Both the position numbers and the translations under genes were made by a program. This document shows positions 18,751 to 28,444 of a stretch of 64,000 nucleotides of DNA, one piece after another. Within the stretch, counting starts at the first letter, position 1; every line of letters starts with the position of its first letter. The notes under the pieces are model-generated. The model was given only the letters and a program-made list of their open reading frames with translations, was not told where the DNA came from and ran no database searches. Source of the stretch: Saccharothrix sp. (GTDB lineage: Bacteria; Actinomycetota; Actinomycetes; Mycobacteriales; Pseudonocardiaceae); assembly GCF_031180885.1 (NCBI RefSeq), contig NZ_JAPSLK010000008.1, positions 62,001 to 126,000 on the forward strand, in the 5' to 3' direction.

Positions 18751-19611
18751 TCAGTGTTGGTCGAACTGCACGTTCGTGCGCTGCACGACGTCCGGTTTGA
18801 CCGCCAACGGGGCGATTTCCAGGCGCTGGCCGTAGATGTCGGTGACCGCGACCCCACCGCCACAACCGGCGCCGTCCTCGGACAGGAAGTAGTTGTATTC
18901 GGTGCGCGACAACGACTTCCAGCCGCTGGAGGTGCGAACCTCCAGCCGCGCCACCGGGTTGCGGTGGTCGATCACCTGGATCCCGCACCACCACTGGCTC
19001 GACCCGGTCTTGTAGCGCAGCGCAATCTTCGAGGAGAGCACGGGACTCACCAACTCCCAGGTGATCGGGATCTCGCCCCGGTTCGGCTCCGCCAGCATCG
19101 CGAACGCCTCAGCGCTCAGGTCGAGTTGCCCCACCCGGCACGGCTGCGGGCACAGGTTGGTGATCCGCACCGTGATGCTGGTGCCGTTGGCCGCCCGGAC
19201 CAGGACGTACGCACCGCAGGCGTTGCTGTTGTCGTAGTCCGCCCAGTTCATCGCGGCGGTCAACGGGTCGGGGCTCGGGTCGTACAGGCACGCGCCGCCG
19301 CCGTCCGAGTCGTAGAACGTCGCCACGCCCTCGCGCGTCACCCCCGGCTTGATCCGCCCGGCGAGCGCGGCCTCAGCCGGCGGCGCGACCGACGAGGACA
19401 CCGTCGTGGTCGTGGTCGTCGTGGTAGTGGTCTGCGTCGTCGTGCTCGAAGGCGTCTCCGTGGCCGAACCGACCTGCGTGGCCGAGCCGACCTGTGCGGC
19501 AGCCACGGCACGCCCCGTCTCCCCCGCCCGGCCCGGCAACACGACCACCACCGCACCCACCGCGACCAGCAACCCGGCCACCACCGAGGCAACCACCCAC
19601 CGCTTGGGCAC
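18751..19611 (-). CDS. Secreted bacterial expansin (EXLX-type)
   Basis: 286 residues from a GTG at 19611 (GGAG seven bases upstream); a start at 19623 is also open. A signal anchor (VVASVVAGLLVAVGAVVVVL) and a Thr-rich linker precede a double-psi beta-barrel with GVATFYDSDGGGACLYDP, NACGAYVLVRAANG, ITNLCPQPCRVGQLDLSAEAF, the last holding the conserved acidic residue. A second, CBM63-like beta-sandwich has the paired tryptophans in GSSQWWCGIQV and a conserved YNYF. Expansins loosen cellulose networks without hydrolysis. It is divergent from a secreted PL8 lyase, fitting a polymer-degrading pair. Confidence 0.87.
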   Translation of the reverse strand: MPKRWVVASVVAGLLVAVGAVVVVLPGRAGETGRAVAAAQVGSATQVGSATETPSSTTTQTTTTTTTTTTVSSSVAPPAEAALAGRIKPGVTREGVATFYDSDGGGACLYDPSPDPLTAAMNWADYDNSNACGAYVLVRAANGTSITVRITNLCPQPCRVGQLDLSAEAFAMLAEPNRGEIPITWELVSPVLSSKIALRYKTGSSQWWCGIQVIDHRNPVARLEVRTSSGWKSLSRTEYNYFLSEDGAGCGGGVAVTDIYGQRLEIAPLAVKPDVVQRTNVQFDQH

Positions 19612-19794
19612 CAGGCACTCCACTTCAGCCGATCCGGAGGCGACAGTCCGGCATGTTAGCGCTCACAGCAGCTCCGGCACACGCTGCCGATCCCGCTGTT
19701 CGGGAATGTTCATTTCCCGCCCAATCCTTTCAACCACGCCACCACACCGTCCAAACTTCCGTTGCCCTGACCCACGATCCACCAGGAGCACGCG

Positions 19795-22242
19795 ATGCGG
19801 TCCTTCCCCCAGAACGCCGAGACAGCCCCCGACTCACGTTTCCGGTGGTCCCGCAGGTGGTTCCTGGCGGCCAGTGGCACCGCCGCCGCGACGTCGTTGC
19901 TGCTCACCCCGCGGGCCGGCGCGGCAACCGGGTTCGAACACCTGCGCAAGAGGTGGCGCGACCTGATTCTGGGCACCGGTTTCGACGCCGCCGCGGAACC
20001 GTTCGCGACTCAACTCACCGCTCTCGGCACCACAGCCGCGCAATTGCGCACCACGATGAACCCATCCACCGGTTCACTGTGGCTCGACGCGGTGTTCGCC
20101 GACCCGGAACCCGACCTCGACACCGAGTCCTACCGCTTCTCCTCGGCCATCCAGACCAGCTACGGCCGACTGCTCACCATGGCCACCGCGTACGCGCAAC
20201 CAGGCACGGGTCTCACCGGGGACACCGGGCTGCGCAACGACATCCTGACCGGCTTGGAGCACATGTACCGGCAGGTCTACAACGAGCGGCAGGCCCGCTA
20301 CGGCAACTGGTACAACTGGCAGATCGGCGGTCCGCAGGCCCTGCTGGACGTGTGCGTCCTGCTGTACGACCACATCCCGGCCGACCGCCGAACCAGCTAC
20401 CTGGCGGCGGTGGACCACTTCGTGCCCGACTCGGCGGTGGCGAACTACACCGGCACCAGCACCGGGGCCAACCGGGTCGACCTGTGCCGGGTGCTGGCCC
20501 TGCGCGGCGTGGTGGGCGATGACGCGGCGAAGCTGTCGCTGGCGCGCGATGCCCTGTCCCCGGTGTTCCCCTATGTGTCGCGTGGGGATGGCCTGTACCG
20601 GGACGGGTCGTTCGTGCAGCACCGGAACGTGGCGTACAGCGGGTCGTACGGCTCGGTGTTCCTCGGCGGGTTGGGGTTGTTGTTCGCGTTGCTGGCCGAC
20701 TCGCCCTGGCAGGTCACCGACCCGAACCGGCAGATCGTGCTGGACTCGGTCGAACGGGCGTGGGCGCCGTGGCTGTTCAACGGTCTCATCGCCGACGCGG
20801 TGTGCGGCCGGGCGATCAGCCGGGGCGCTCCGGGTGCCGACGGCGAGGACGACCACTCGCGCGGCCACGCCGTCATCGCGTCCATCGCCCTGATGGCCCA
20901 GGGTGCGAGCGCCGCCGAGCGGTCCCGTTGGCAGCAGTTGGTCAAGGGCTGGATCGACCGCGACCACTACCGCCCGATCCTCACCGACCCGCTGCTCCGC
21001 GTCCCCGCACTGGCCCGCCTCAAGACCATCTGGGACGACGACTCGATCACTCCGGCCGCCGAACCCGTCGGCCACCGGCTGTTCGCCGCGATGGACCGCG
21101 CCGTGCACCGCAGGCCGGGCTGGGCGGCGACGCTGAGCATGGCGTCACGGCGGATCGCGCACTACGAGTACGGCAACCAGGAGAACGCCCGCGGGTGGCA
21201 CACCGGGTCGGGGATGCTCCAGTGGTGGCGGGCCGAGGTCGACAACGGCCAGTACTCCGACGACTTCTGGCCGACCGTCGACCCGTACCGGCTGCCCGGG
21301 ACCACCGTGTCCACCAAGCGGTTGGCCGACGGCGAGGGCGGCAACTGGGGTCAGCCGGCGCCGGCCGCGGACTGGGTCGGCGGCGTCACCGACGACACGT
21401 TCGCCGTTGTGGGGCAACACCTTCGCGGCATTTCCAGCACGCTCAGCGCTCGCAAGTCGTGGTTCTTCACCGACGAGGCCGTGATCTGCCTGGGCGCCGG
21501 CATCACCGCCCAGGACGGCACGACGGTCGAAACCGTCATCGACAACCGCAACCTGGGCGCCACCGGCACCGCACCGCTCACCGTGAACGGCAGCCGCAAA
21601 CCCACCGCTTTCCCGTATTCCGCAAGCCTGACCGGCGTCCGCTGGGCCCACCTGACCGACCACGGCGGCTACCTGTTCCCCGACACCACGACCGTCCACT
21701 CCACCCGCGAAACCCGCACCGGCCGCTGGCGCGACATCAACGCCAACGGCTCCGAAGCCGAAATCACCCGCCGCTATCAAACCCTGCACCTGAACCACGG
21801 CACCAACCCCGTCGACGCCGGCTACCAATACGTCCTGCTCCCCGGCGCCACCATGGCCCGCACCGCGACCCTGTCCGCCACCGCCTCCCGCTGGCTCCGA
21901 ATCCTGTCCAACACCGCAGACGCCCAAGCAGTCTCCCTACCCCACTTGGGTCTCACCGCAGTGAACTTCTGGGCCGCCGGCTCAGTCGCCCCGTTCCACG
22001 CCGGCGCCCCCTGCTCAGTCCTGCTCCACATCCGCCCCGACCACACCGCGACACTGTGCGTCTCCGACCCAACCCGCACCCTGCGCTCCCTGCACCTCAC
22101 CTACAGCCGCCCGGTCGCCGCCGTGCTGTCCCAACCGGCCACCGTCACCGCCACCCGCACCGGTGCGGGCTTGGAGGTCGAGTTCGGCGACCTGACCGGC
22201 ACCATCGGCACCACCCAACGCCTCGAACTCCTCCTCGCCTAA
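19795..22242 (+). CDS. Secreted polysaccharide lyase family 8 (hyaluronate/xanthan lyase type)
   Basis: 815 residues with a twin-arginine signal (SRRWFLAASGTAAATSLLL), so it is exported folded. The alpha/alpha toroid carries NWYNWQIGGPQALLDVC and RDGSFVQHRNVAYSGSYGSV, which contain the Asn, His and Tyr of the family's lyase centre; the C-terminal half is the PL8 beta-sandwich (FFTDEAVICLGAGIT, TTVETVIDNRNL). PL8 enzymes cut uronic-acid polymers such as hyaluronan, chondroitin or xanthan by beta-elimination; substrate cannot be chosen here. Divergent from the expansin. Confidence 0.92.
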   Translation: MRSFPQNAETAPDSRFRWSRRWFLAASGTAAATSLLLTPRAGAATGFEHLRKRWRDLILGTGFDAAAEPFATQLTALGTTAAQLRTTMNPSTGSLWLDAVFADPEPDLDTESYRFSSAIQTSYGRLLTMATAYAQPGTGLTGDTGLRNDILTGLEHMYRQVYNERQARYGNWYNWQIGGPQALLDVCVLLYDHIPADRRTSYLAAVDHFVPDSAVANYTGTSTGANRVDLCRVLALRGVVGDDAAKLSLARDALSPVFPYVSRGDGLYRDGSFVQHRNVAYSGSYGSVFLGGLGLLFALLADSPWQVTDPNRQIVLDSVERAWAPWLFNGLIADAVCGRAISRGAPGADGEDDHSRGHAVIASIALMAQGASAAERSRWQQLVKGWIDRDHYRPILTDPLLRVPALARLKTIWDDDSITPAAEPVGHRLFAAMDRAVHRRPGWAATLSMASRRIAHYEYGNQENARGWHTGSGMLQWWRAEVDNGQYSDDFWPTVDPYRLPGTTVSTKRLADGEGGNWGQPAPAADWVGGVTDDTFAVVGQHLRGISSTLSARKSWFFTDEAVICLGAGITAQDGTTVETVIDNRNLGATGTAPLTVNGSRKPTAFPYSASLTGVRWAHLTDHGGYLFPDTTTVHSTRETRTGRWRDINANGSEAEITRRYQTLHLNHGTNPVDAGYQYVLLPGATMARTATLSATASRWLRILSNTADAQAVSLPHLGLTAVNFWAAGSVAPFHAGAPCSVLLHIRPDHTATLCVSDPTRTLRSLHLTYSRPVAAVLSQPATVTATRTGAGLEVEFGDLTGTIGTTQRLELLLA

Positions 22243-22280
22243 CCCGCGCCGGAACCCCGGACGACCGGCATCCTGAACAG

Positions 22281-23552
22281 ATGCCACACTCCCTCCCGCT
22301 GGAGGGCGTCCTGTCCACCAGCGAAGCCGACCTGGTGTGGGCGGCCCAGGACTTCGGCCGGGTCGTCCACCACCGTCCGCTGGCCGTCCTGCACGCCGCC
22401 TCACGACACGACGTCGCCGCCGTCCAACGCTTCGCCCAGACCCACGACCTCACGGTCGTCCCCCGCGCCCAAGGTCACTCCACGCACGGTCAAGCCCAGG
22501 CACCCGGCGGGATCGTGCTCAACCTCAACCACCTCGACACCGTCCACCACGTCTCCCCCGATCGGATGGTGGTCGACGCCGGGGCCACGTGGAGCAAGGT
22601 CGTCACCGCCGCGCTCGCCCACGGCGCCACTCCCCCGGTCCTCACCGACTACCTGGAACTCTCGGTCGGCGGCACGCTGTCCGTCGGCGGACTCGGCGGT
22701 GCCAGCCACCGCCGCGGCGCCCAGACCGACAACGTCCTGGAACTGGACGTCATCACCCCGGACGGCACCCTCCGCACCTGCTCGCCGGCCCTCCACCCCG
22801 ACCTCTTCGACGCCGTCCGCGCCGGATACGGCCGGCACGGCGTCATCGTCCAAGCCGCCCTCCGCCTGGTCCCCGCCCCGACCCACGCCCGCACCTACCG
22901 ACTGCGCTACCGGCACCTGCCCGACCTCCTGGCCGCCCAGCGCCGGCTGGTGACCGACCAGCGCTTCGACTACCTGGAGGGCCAGGCCAAACTCGAGGAC
23001 GACGGCACCTGGACCCACCTCCTGGAGGCCGCCCACTTCTTCACCCCTCCGGCCCAGCCGGACGACACGCGGCTACTCGCCGGACTCCCGACCGCCGAGC
23101 CCGAGATCACCGACACCACGTACTGGGACTTCGCCAACCGCCTCGCCGACGACGTGGCCCTCCTCCGCCGGATCGGCCCGTGGCAACACCCCCACCCGTG
23201 GAACAACCTCCTGCTACCGGACAACGCCGTCGAAGAGGTCGTCACCACGGCATTGTCCGAAGTGGACCGCGAAGGCCTCGGCGACAGCGGCCTGGTCCTC
23301 CTCTACCCCATCCCCCGCGACCGACTCCGCACGCCGCAACTCCACGTGCCCAGCACACCGATCATCTTCCTACTAGCCGTACTCCGCACCGCCCCACCAG
23401 ACTCACCTGCCACCCTCGGCCGGATGCTCGAACACAACCAGCGAACCCAGGACCTGGCCATCACGTCGGGCGGAACCATCTACCTCCGCTCGGTGGACGG
23501 GACTGGCGGCGGCAACGGGACGCCGGTCGCGGATCGTGCCGGCGATCGCTGA
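22281..23552 (+). CDS. FAD-binding oxidoreductase, cytokinin-dehydrogenase-like, shortened C-terminus
   Basis: 423 residues. The PCMH-type FAD domain is clear (HDLTVVPRAQGHSTHGQAQA with the GHS where FAD is covalently held in relatives, DRMVVDAGATWSKV, SVGGTLSVGGLGGASHRRG). The C-terminal half matches cytokinin-binding oxidases (YLEGQAKLEDDG, HPWNNLLLPDNAVEEVV, LLYPIPRDRL). The family end, a W-HFG region and YDP-ILNPGQ-IF, is missing; after GGTIYLRSV the chain ends in a low-complexity tail. It may be truncated or frameshifted. Expected reaction: oxidation of cytokinins or of a sugar/alcohol. Confidence 0.8.
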   Translation: MPHSLPLEGVLSTSEADLVWAAQDFGRVVHHRPLAVLHAASRHDVAAVQRFAQTHDLTVVPRAQGHSTHGQAQAPGGIVLNLNHLDTVHHVSPDRMVVDAGATWSKVVTAALAHGATPPVLTDYLELSVGGTLSVGGLGGASHRRGAQTDNVLELDVITPDGTLRTCSPALHPDLFDAVRAGYGRHGVIVQAALRLVPAPTHARTYRLRYRHLPDLLAAQRRLVTDQRFDYLEGQAKLEDDGTWTHLLEAAHFFTPPAQPDDTRLLAGLPTAEPEITDTTYWDFANRLADDVALLRRIGPWQHPHPWNNLLLPDNAVEEVVTTALSEVDREGLGDSGLVLLYPIPRDRLRTPQLHVPSTPIIFLLAVLRTAPPDSPATLGRMLEHNQRTQDLAITSGGTIYLRSVDGTGGGNGTPVADRAGDR

Positions 23553-23683
23553 CCGGCTCCGTCATGGCGTCACTCGCCCGCGCCGGGAAGTCGACCTCGT
23601 CGAGGCGGGCGCGGCCTCCGGCCCCCGTCTCCATTGTCCCACGGGCCACCGACACAACCGTGCGATGAGGGCTGCTGAGGCGG

Positions 23684-23884
23684 TCAGACGCCGCCGTCGC
23701 CGAGCGTGACCACCCGGAACACCTCGTCGAGGTCGGCGTACTGGGTCGGCGCGATGTCCCGCAGGGCCTGCACGGCCGTCGGGTCGCCCTTGCGGATGGC
23801 CGCGTCGACCAGGTCGTTCTTGCTCGCCGGGAACGCGACCTCCGCCAGCGCCTCGCGCAGCGCGTCCCGAGTCGTCGCGGCCAT
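23684..23884 (-). CDS. DUF2795 family small protein
   Basis: 66 residues from ATG at 23884 with GGAGGG upstream. The pattern ALREALAEVAFPASKNDLVD followed by AIRKGDPTAVQALRDI and YADLDEVFRVV is that of DUF2795, a small helical domain common in actinomycetes and often encoded near stress genes. Function is unknown. It sits alone, opposite to the following membrane-protein/SDR pair. Confidence 0.8.
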   Translation of the reverse strand: MAATTRDALREALAEVAFPASKNDLVDAAIRKGDPTAVQALRDIAPTQYADLDEVFRVVTLGDGGV

Positions 23885-24039
23885 CGTCCCTCCAGTGGTT
23901 GGCACACCGAACCGTCGTACTGCGCAGCGGTACCCGCGTACCCCCGCCCGAAACCCATCGCCACCCGATGGTGTGAAGGTCGTCCGCGGTCCCCGGCGGT
24001 GCCGCGTTTCGTCGGACCTGCGTCGGGCACCCGACCACG

Positions 24040-24519
24040 GTGACGCACTCGATCCTGCGTGGTGCGGCGGCGGGCGCGGCCGGGACCACGGCGTTGAACG
24101 CGGTGACGTTCCTCGACATGCTCGTGCGCGGGCGACCGGCGAGCCGCACGCCCGAGGACAGCGTCCGCCGCATGTCCCGCAAAGCCGGGGTGGACATCCC
24201 CGGCACCCCGCGCCAACGGAAAGCCCGCGTGTCCGGGCTCGGGTCGCTGCTGGGCGCGGTGACCGGCGTGTCCGTCGGTGCCGCGTACGGGGCGCTGCGC
24301 GGGCTGGGTTGGCGTCCCGGTGCCCTGACCGCGACGTTGGCCACGACGGTCGGCGCGATGGCCGCGGCCGGGGTGCCCATGTCGGCGCTGGGCGTGTCGG
24401 ACCCGCGCTCGTGGAGCGTGGGCGACTGGCTCAGCGACGTCCTGCCGCACCTGGCCTACGGCGTGGTCACCGTCGCCACCTACGCCGCCACCGACCACGG
24501 AGGACCACACGATGCCTGA
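24040..24519 (+). CDS. Small integral membrane protein coupled to SDR
   Basis: 159 residues, GTG start. Membrane-like segments are ILRGAAAGAAGTTALNAVTF, GSLLGAVTGVSVGAAYGALRG, ATLATTVGAMAAAGVPMSAL and LPHLAYGVVTVATYAA, with a cytoplasmic loop rich in Arg (SRTPEDSVRRMSRKAGVDIP). The family is not named here but resembles proteins annotated as conserved hypothetical membrane proteins. The stop overlaps the SDR start by 8 bases, so the two are translated together. Confidence 0.75.
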   Translation: MTHSILRGAAAGAAGTTALNAVTFLDMLVRGRPASRTPEDSVRRMSRKAGVDIPGTPRQRKARVSGLGSLLGAVTGVSVGAAYGALRGLGWRPGALTATLATTVGAMAAAGVPMSALGVSDPRSWSVGDWLSDVLPHLAYGVVTVATYAATDHGGPHDA

Positions 24520-25369
24520 CCCCGAAAGCCGGCCCCCGCAGCACCAGGAACCGCCCGGCACCACCGCGGCCATGCGCCCGCAACCCCGGGACTCCATGGC
24601 GGACTACGTCGGCCGTGGCCTGCTCGACGGCCGAAAAGCGCTGGTCACCGGCGGTGACTCCGGGATCGGGCGGGCCGTGGCGATCGCGTTCGCCAAGGAA
24701 GGCGCCGACGTCGCCATCGCCTACCTCAGCGAACACGCCGACGCCGAGCACACCGCCCGCGAGGTCCGCGCGGCGGGCCGGGACTGCGTCACGCTGCCCG
24801 GCGACCTCGCGGACGGCGCCCACTGCCGGGGCGTGGTCGACCAGACCGTCGGCCAGTTCGGCGGCCTGGACCTGCTGGTCAACAACGTGGCCACGCAGAA
24901 CCCGCTCGACTCCCCCGACGAGCTGACCGAAGAGCAGTGGCTGCGCACCTTCGAGGTCAACATGCACAGCTACTTCCGCGTCACCGCCGCCGCCCTGCCG
25001 CACCTGCGCGAAGGCAGCGCGATCATCAACACCTCCTCGGTGAACGGGTTGCGCGGCAACAAGTCCCTCATCGACTACTCCGCCACCAAGGGCGCGATCA
25101 TCGCCTGGACCTACTCGATGGCCCAAGCCCTGGCCGACCGGGGCGTCCGCGTCAACTGCGTGGCACCGGGGCCGGTGTGGACGCCGCTGATCCCCTCCAC
25201 CTTCGACCCCGAGCACGTGGAGAAGTTCGGCACCAACGTCCCCCTCGGCCGCCCCGCGCACCCCGACGAACTCGCGCCCACCTACGTCTTCCTGGCCGCC
25301 AACCAACTCTCCTCCTACTACACCGGCGAGGTCATCGCCGCCCTCGGCGGCGAAACCCTGCCCGGCTAG
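24512..25369 (+). CDS. SDR family oxidoreductase (general stress protein 39-like)
   Basis: 285 residues. A 45-residue extension with [20 protein letters not shown] precedes the Rossmann fold: [18 protein letters not shown] (cofactor Gly motif), NNVATQ, catalytic Ser in INTSSVNG and [14 protein letters not shown] (Tyr-x3-Lys). The extended N-terminus is typical of the YhdF/YghA/GSP39 group, whose substrates are poorly known. It ends in the common [14 protein letters not shown]. Coupled to the membrane protein upstream. Confidence 0.9.
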   Translation: MPDPESRPPQHQEPPGTTAAMRPQPRDSMADYVGRGLLDGRKALVTGGDSGIGRAVAIAFAKEGADVAIAYLSEHADAEHTAREVRAAGRDCVTLPGDLADGAHCRGVVDQTVGQFGGLDLLVNNVATQNPLDSPDELTEEQWLRTFEVNMHSYFRVTAAALPHLREGSAIINTSSVNGLRGNKSLIDYSATKGAIIAWTYSMAQALADRGVRVNCVAPGPVWTPLIPSTFDPEHVEKFGTNVPLGRPAHPDELAPTYVFLAANQLSSYYTGEVIAALGGETLPG

Positions 25370-25544
25370 GCCAGGAGCCGTCAGGACCCACCGCGGCCGG
25401 CTCGCCGTCGATCTCGATCCGGCCCGCCGGCGCGCTGCCAACGGCTCGGCTCGACCCACCGAAGCGTCCCAGCCCCCGAATCCGAACCCGCCGATCTGGT
25501 CACCCCGGTGCGCGGGTTGCCCGGGGGCGCTAGTTTTGGCGTTC

Positions 25545-27242
25545 ATGAGCGACTCCCCGGACATCAAGCCGCGCAGCCGCGACGTCACCGACGGACTGGA
25601 GCGCACCGCCGCGCGCGGGATGTTGCGGGCCGTGGGCATGGGGGACGAGGACTGGGCCAAGCCGCAGATCGGTGTCGCCTCGTCGTGGAACGAGATCACG
25701 CCGTGCAACCTGTCGTTGGACCGGCTGGCCAAGGCGAGCAAGGACGGTGTGCACGCGGCGGGCGGGTACCCGTTGGAGTTCGGCACGATCTCCGTGTCCG
25801 ACGGCATCTCGATGGGTCACGAGGGCATGCACTTCTCGCTGGTGTCGCGGGAGGTGATCGCGGACAGCGTGGAGACCGTCATGCAGGCCGAGCGGCTGGA
25901 CGGCTCGGTGCTGCTGGCCGGCTGCGACAAGTCCCTGCCCGGCATGCTGATGGCGGCGGCCCGGCTCGACCTGGCCAGCGTGTTCCTCTACGCGGGCTCG
26001 ATCCTGCCCGGCCGGGTCACGCTGTCGGACGGCAGCGAGCGCGAGGTGACGATCATCGACGCGTTCGAGGCGGTCGGCGCGTGCGCGCGGGGGCTGATGA
26101 GCCAGGCCGACGTGGACCTGATCGAACGCGCGATCTGCCCCGGTGAGGGCGCCTGCGGCGGCATGTACACGGCGAACACGATGGCCAGCGCGGCCGAGGC
26201 GCTGGGGATGTCGCTGCCCGGCAGCGCCGCCCCGCCCGCCACGGACCGCCGGCGGGACACGTTCGCCCGGCGCTCGGGCCAGGCCGTGGTGGAGATGCTG
26301 CGGTCGGGCCTCACGGCCCGGCAGATCATGACCCGTGAGGCGTTCGAGAACGCGATCGCCGTGGTGATGGCGTTCGGCGGGTCGACCAACGCGGTGCTGC
26401 ACCTGCTCGCCATCGCGCACGAGGCCGAGGTGGAACTCTCGCTCGACGACTTCGCCCGCATCGGCGCCCGCGTCCCGCACCTGGCCGACGTCAAGCCGTT
26501 CGGGCGGCACGTGATGACCGACGTGGACCGCATCGGCGGCGTGCCCGTGGTGATGAAGGCCCTGCTGGACGCGGGCCTGCTCCACGGCGACTGCCTGACG
26601 GTCACCGGCCGGACGGTGGCCGAGAACCTGGCCGACATCGCCCCACCCGACCCGGACGGCCGCGTGCTGCGCGCCCTCTCCTCGCCGATCCACCGCACCG
26701 GCGGCATCACGATCCTGCGCGGATCCCTGGCCCCCGAGGGCGCGGTGGTCAAGTCCGCGGGCTTCGACACGGAGGTGATCACCGGCACCGCCCGGGTGTT
26801 CGACCGGGAGCGCGCCGCGATGGACGCCCTGGAGAACGGCACCATCAAGGCCGGTGACGCCGTGGTGATCAGGTACGAGGGCCCCAAGGGCGGCCCCGGC
26901 ATGCGCGAGATGCTCGCCATCACCGCCGCGATCAAGGGCGCGGGCCTGGGCAAGGACGTCCTGCTGATCACCGACGGCCGCTTCTCCGGCGGCACCACGG
27001 GGCTGTGCGTGGGGCACGTGGCCCCGGAGGCGGCGGACGGCGGGCCGATCGCGTTCGTCCGCGACGGCGACCCCATCACCCTCGACGTCGCGACCGGCAC
27101 GCTGGACGTCGGGGTCGACGCCGCCGAACTGGCCGCCCGCCGAGAGGGCTGGGAGCCGCTCCCGGCCCGGTACACGCGCGGTGTCCTGGCGAAGTACTCG
27201 CGCCTGGTCGGCTCGGCCAGCGGAGGCGCGGTCTGCGGCTGA
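25545..27242 (+). CDS. ilvD: Dihydroxy-acid dehydratase
   Basis: 565 residues, the normal length. Iron-sulphur cluster cysteines are in [19 protein letters not shown] and [14 protein letters not shown]; the C-terminal barrel has [17 protein letters not shown] and [15 protein letters not shown]. It dehydrates 2,3-dihydroxy-isovalerate and -methylvalerate to keto acids in valine and isoleucine synthesis. The ATG at 25545 was chosen over a TTG three codons upstream. It stands alone rather than with ilvBNC, which is usual in actinomycetes. Its keto-acid products also feed the BCKDH complex encoded at the left end. Confidence 0.96.
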   Translation: MSDSPDIKPRSRDVTDGLERTAARGMLRAVGMGDEDWAKPQIGVASSWNEITPCNLSLDRLAKASKDGVHAAGGYPLEFGTISVSDGISMGHEGMHFSLVSREVIADSVETVMQAERLDGSVLLAGCDKSLPGMLMAAARLDLASVFLYAGSILPGRVTLSDGSEREVTIIDAFEAVGACARGLMSQADVDLIERAICPGEGACGGMYTANTMASAAEALGMSLPGSAAPPATDRRRDTFARRSGQAVVEMLRSGLTARQIMTREAFENAIAVVMAFGGSTNAVLHLLAIAHEAEVELSLDDFARIGARVPHLADVKPFGRHVMTDVDRIGGVPVVMKALLDAGLLHGDCLTVTGRTVAENLADIAPPDPDGRVLRALSSPIHRTGGITILRGSLAPEGAVVKSAGFDTEVITGTARVFDRERAAMDALENGTIKAGDAVVIRYEGPKGGPGMREMLAITAAIKGAGLGKDVLLITDGRFSGGTTGLCVGHVAPEAADGGPIAFVRDGDPITLDVATGTLDVGVDAAELAARREGWEPLPARYTRGVLAKYSRLVGSASGGAVCG

Positions 27243-27499
27243 ACCCCGAGCCTCTAGTGTGCGAGTCCCGGTGCGGCACGCACCTCTGGCCAACCGGTAG
27301 TTCGACCGTCACCCAGAGAATCCACCAGGTCTGCACGGAGACATCGGGTGCGCCAAGGCGATGACACCGCGACCCGCCGCGTCGAACTTCGCGCCGCCGT
27401 CCACCGCCCAGCTACCTGCTGCGCCGCAACACCCGTTCACCCAGACCGACGTCCCGCACCGCTTGGCCGCACCCGGTGGACCGCGTCGCGCGGTTCAGC

Positions 27500-28444
27500 T
27501 CAGCCGTGCTCCAGGGCTTCCCGGTCCCTGATCCGCGTCGCCGCCACACCCAGTTCCCTGGCCAGGCCCCGGGCCACGTCCCGCAGGTGCCGGCTGGGCC
27601 CGCGCCGCTCGACGTCGAAGAACTCGACCACCGCGACCAGCTCACCGTTGGCCCGCACCGGCAGGGCGAAGCACGACAACGCCTGGTCCCCCAGCAGGAC
27701 CGTCGTGGTCGTCGGCTCGTCGGCCGGCTCGCCCCGGCGCACGCCGCCCGACGCGGTGGCGCCCCGCCAGGCTCCCGGACCCGACGCGCGCCAGACCCGC
27801 TCCACCGCCTCGCGCAGTGCCGCGCAACGGCTCTCGTCCAGGCAGTGCCACAGGTCGGTGGACACGAGGGTGTCGTCCCCGGGCCCGGCCGGGACGGCGA
27901 TGTGACCGATGGGCCAGCCGTCGTGCTCGCACACGGCGGTGACGCACGCGCGCAGTGCCATGCGCAGGTCGGAGGCGTGGCGGGCCACCGACGCCACCCA
28001 GTTGTGCACCTCCACCGCGTGGGCGGAGCGCAGGTCCTCGAACCGCCGCTCGACCTGCAGGGCCACCGCCGCGAGCGCCCGGACGTCGGCGGGGAGGAAC
28101 TCGCGGTAGCCGGTGTCGGCGACGAGCAGCACGCACACGCTCCGACCGTCGTCGAACCGGATCGGGACCCCGACGAAGCCGCGGACCCCGCGGCCGTCCG
28201 CGCCGCGGGGCCGGTTGAGCACGACCGGTTCGCCGGCCTCGGCCGTCTCCCGGCACATCTCGCGCAACTCACGCTCCAGGTGCCGTGCGTCCCCGTCCCC
28301 GCCCAGCAACGACAGCCGGCCCGGCCCGGTGGCGAACAGACCGGCCAGCGGCGCCCGGCACGCGGCGGCGGCGATCGGCAGCACGTCCGCGCACAGGTGC
28401 TCCGATGGGTCCCGCCACGGGGGCGGGCTCGTCGTGGTGCTCAT
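27500..28444 (-). CDS. Two-GAF-domain protein
   Basis: 314 residues. Residues about 15-150 and 165-300 each look like a GAF fold: CAPLAGLF-type start, GFVGVPIRFDDGRSVCVLLV in the first, SCFALPVRANGELVAVVEFF in the second, joined by a long helix (LRSAHAVEVHNWVASVARHA). There is no kinase, cyclase or DNA-binding domain. It starts by an ATGA overlap with a tiny HisKA-like gene, so the two could be the sensor and phospho-acceptor pieces of a split kinase. Ligand unknown. Confidence 0.75.
   Translation of the reverse strand: MSTTTSPPPWRDPSEHLCADVLPIAAAACRAPLAGLFATGPGRLSLLGGDGDARHLERELREMCRETAEAGEPVVLNRPRGADGRGVRGFVGVPIRFDDGRSVCVLLVADTGYREFLPADVRALAAVALQVERRFEDLRSAHAVEVHNWVASVARHASDLRMALRACVTAVCEHDGWPIGHIAVPAGPGDDTLVSTDLWHCLDESRCAALREAVERVWRASGPGAWRGATASGGVRRGEPADEPTTTTVLLGDQALSCFALPVRANGELVAVVEFFDVERRGPSRHLRDVARGLARELGVAATRIRDREALEHG

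Noticed and set aside
25517-25536. TTGCCC/TAGTTT as ilvD promoter for a leaderless message
   Set aside because: The spacing of 8 bases is too short for a sigma-70-type promoter.
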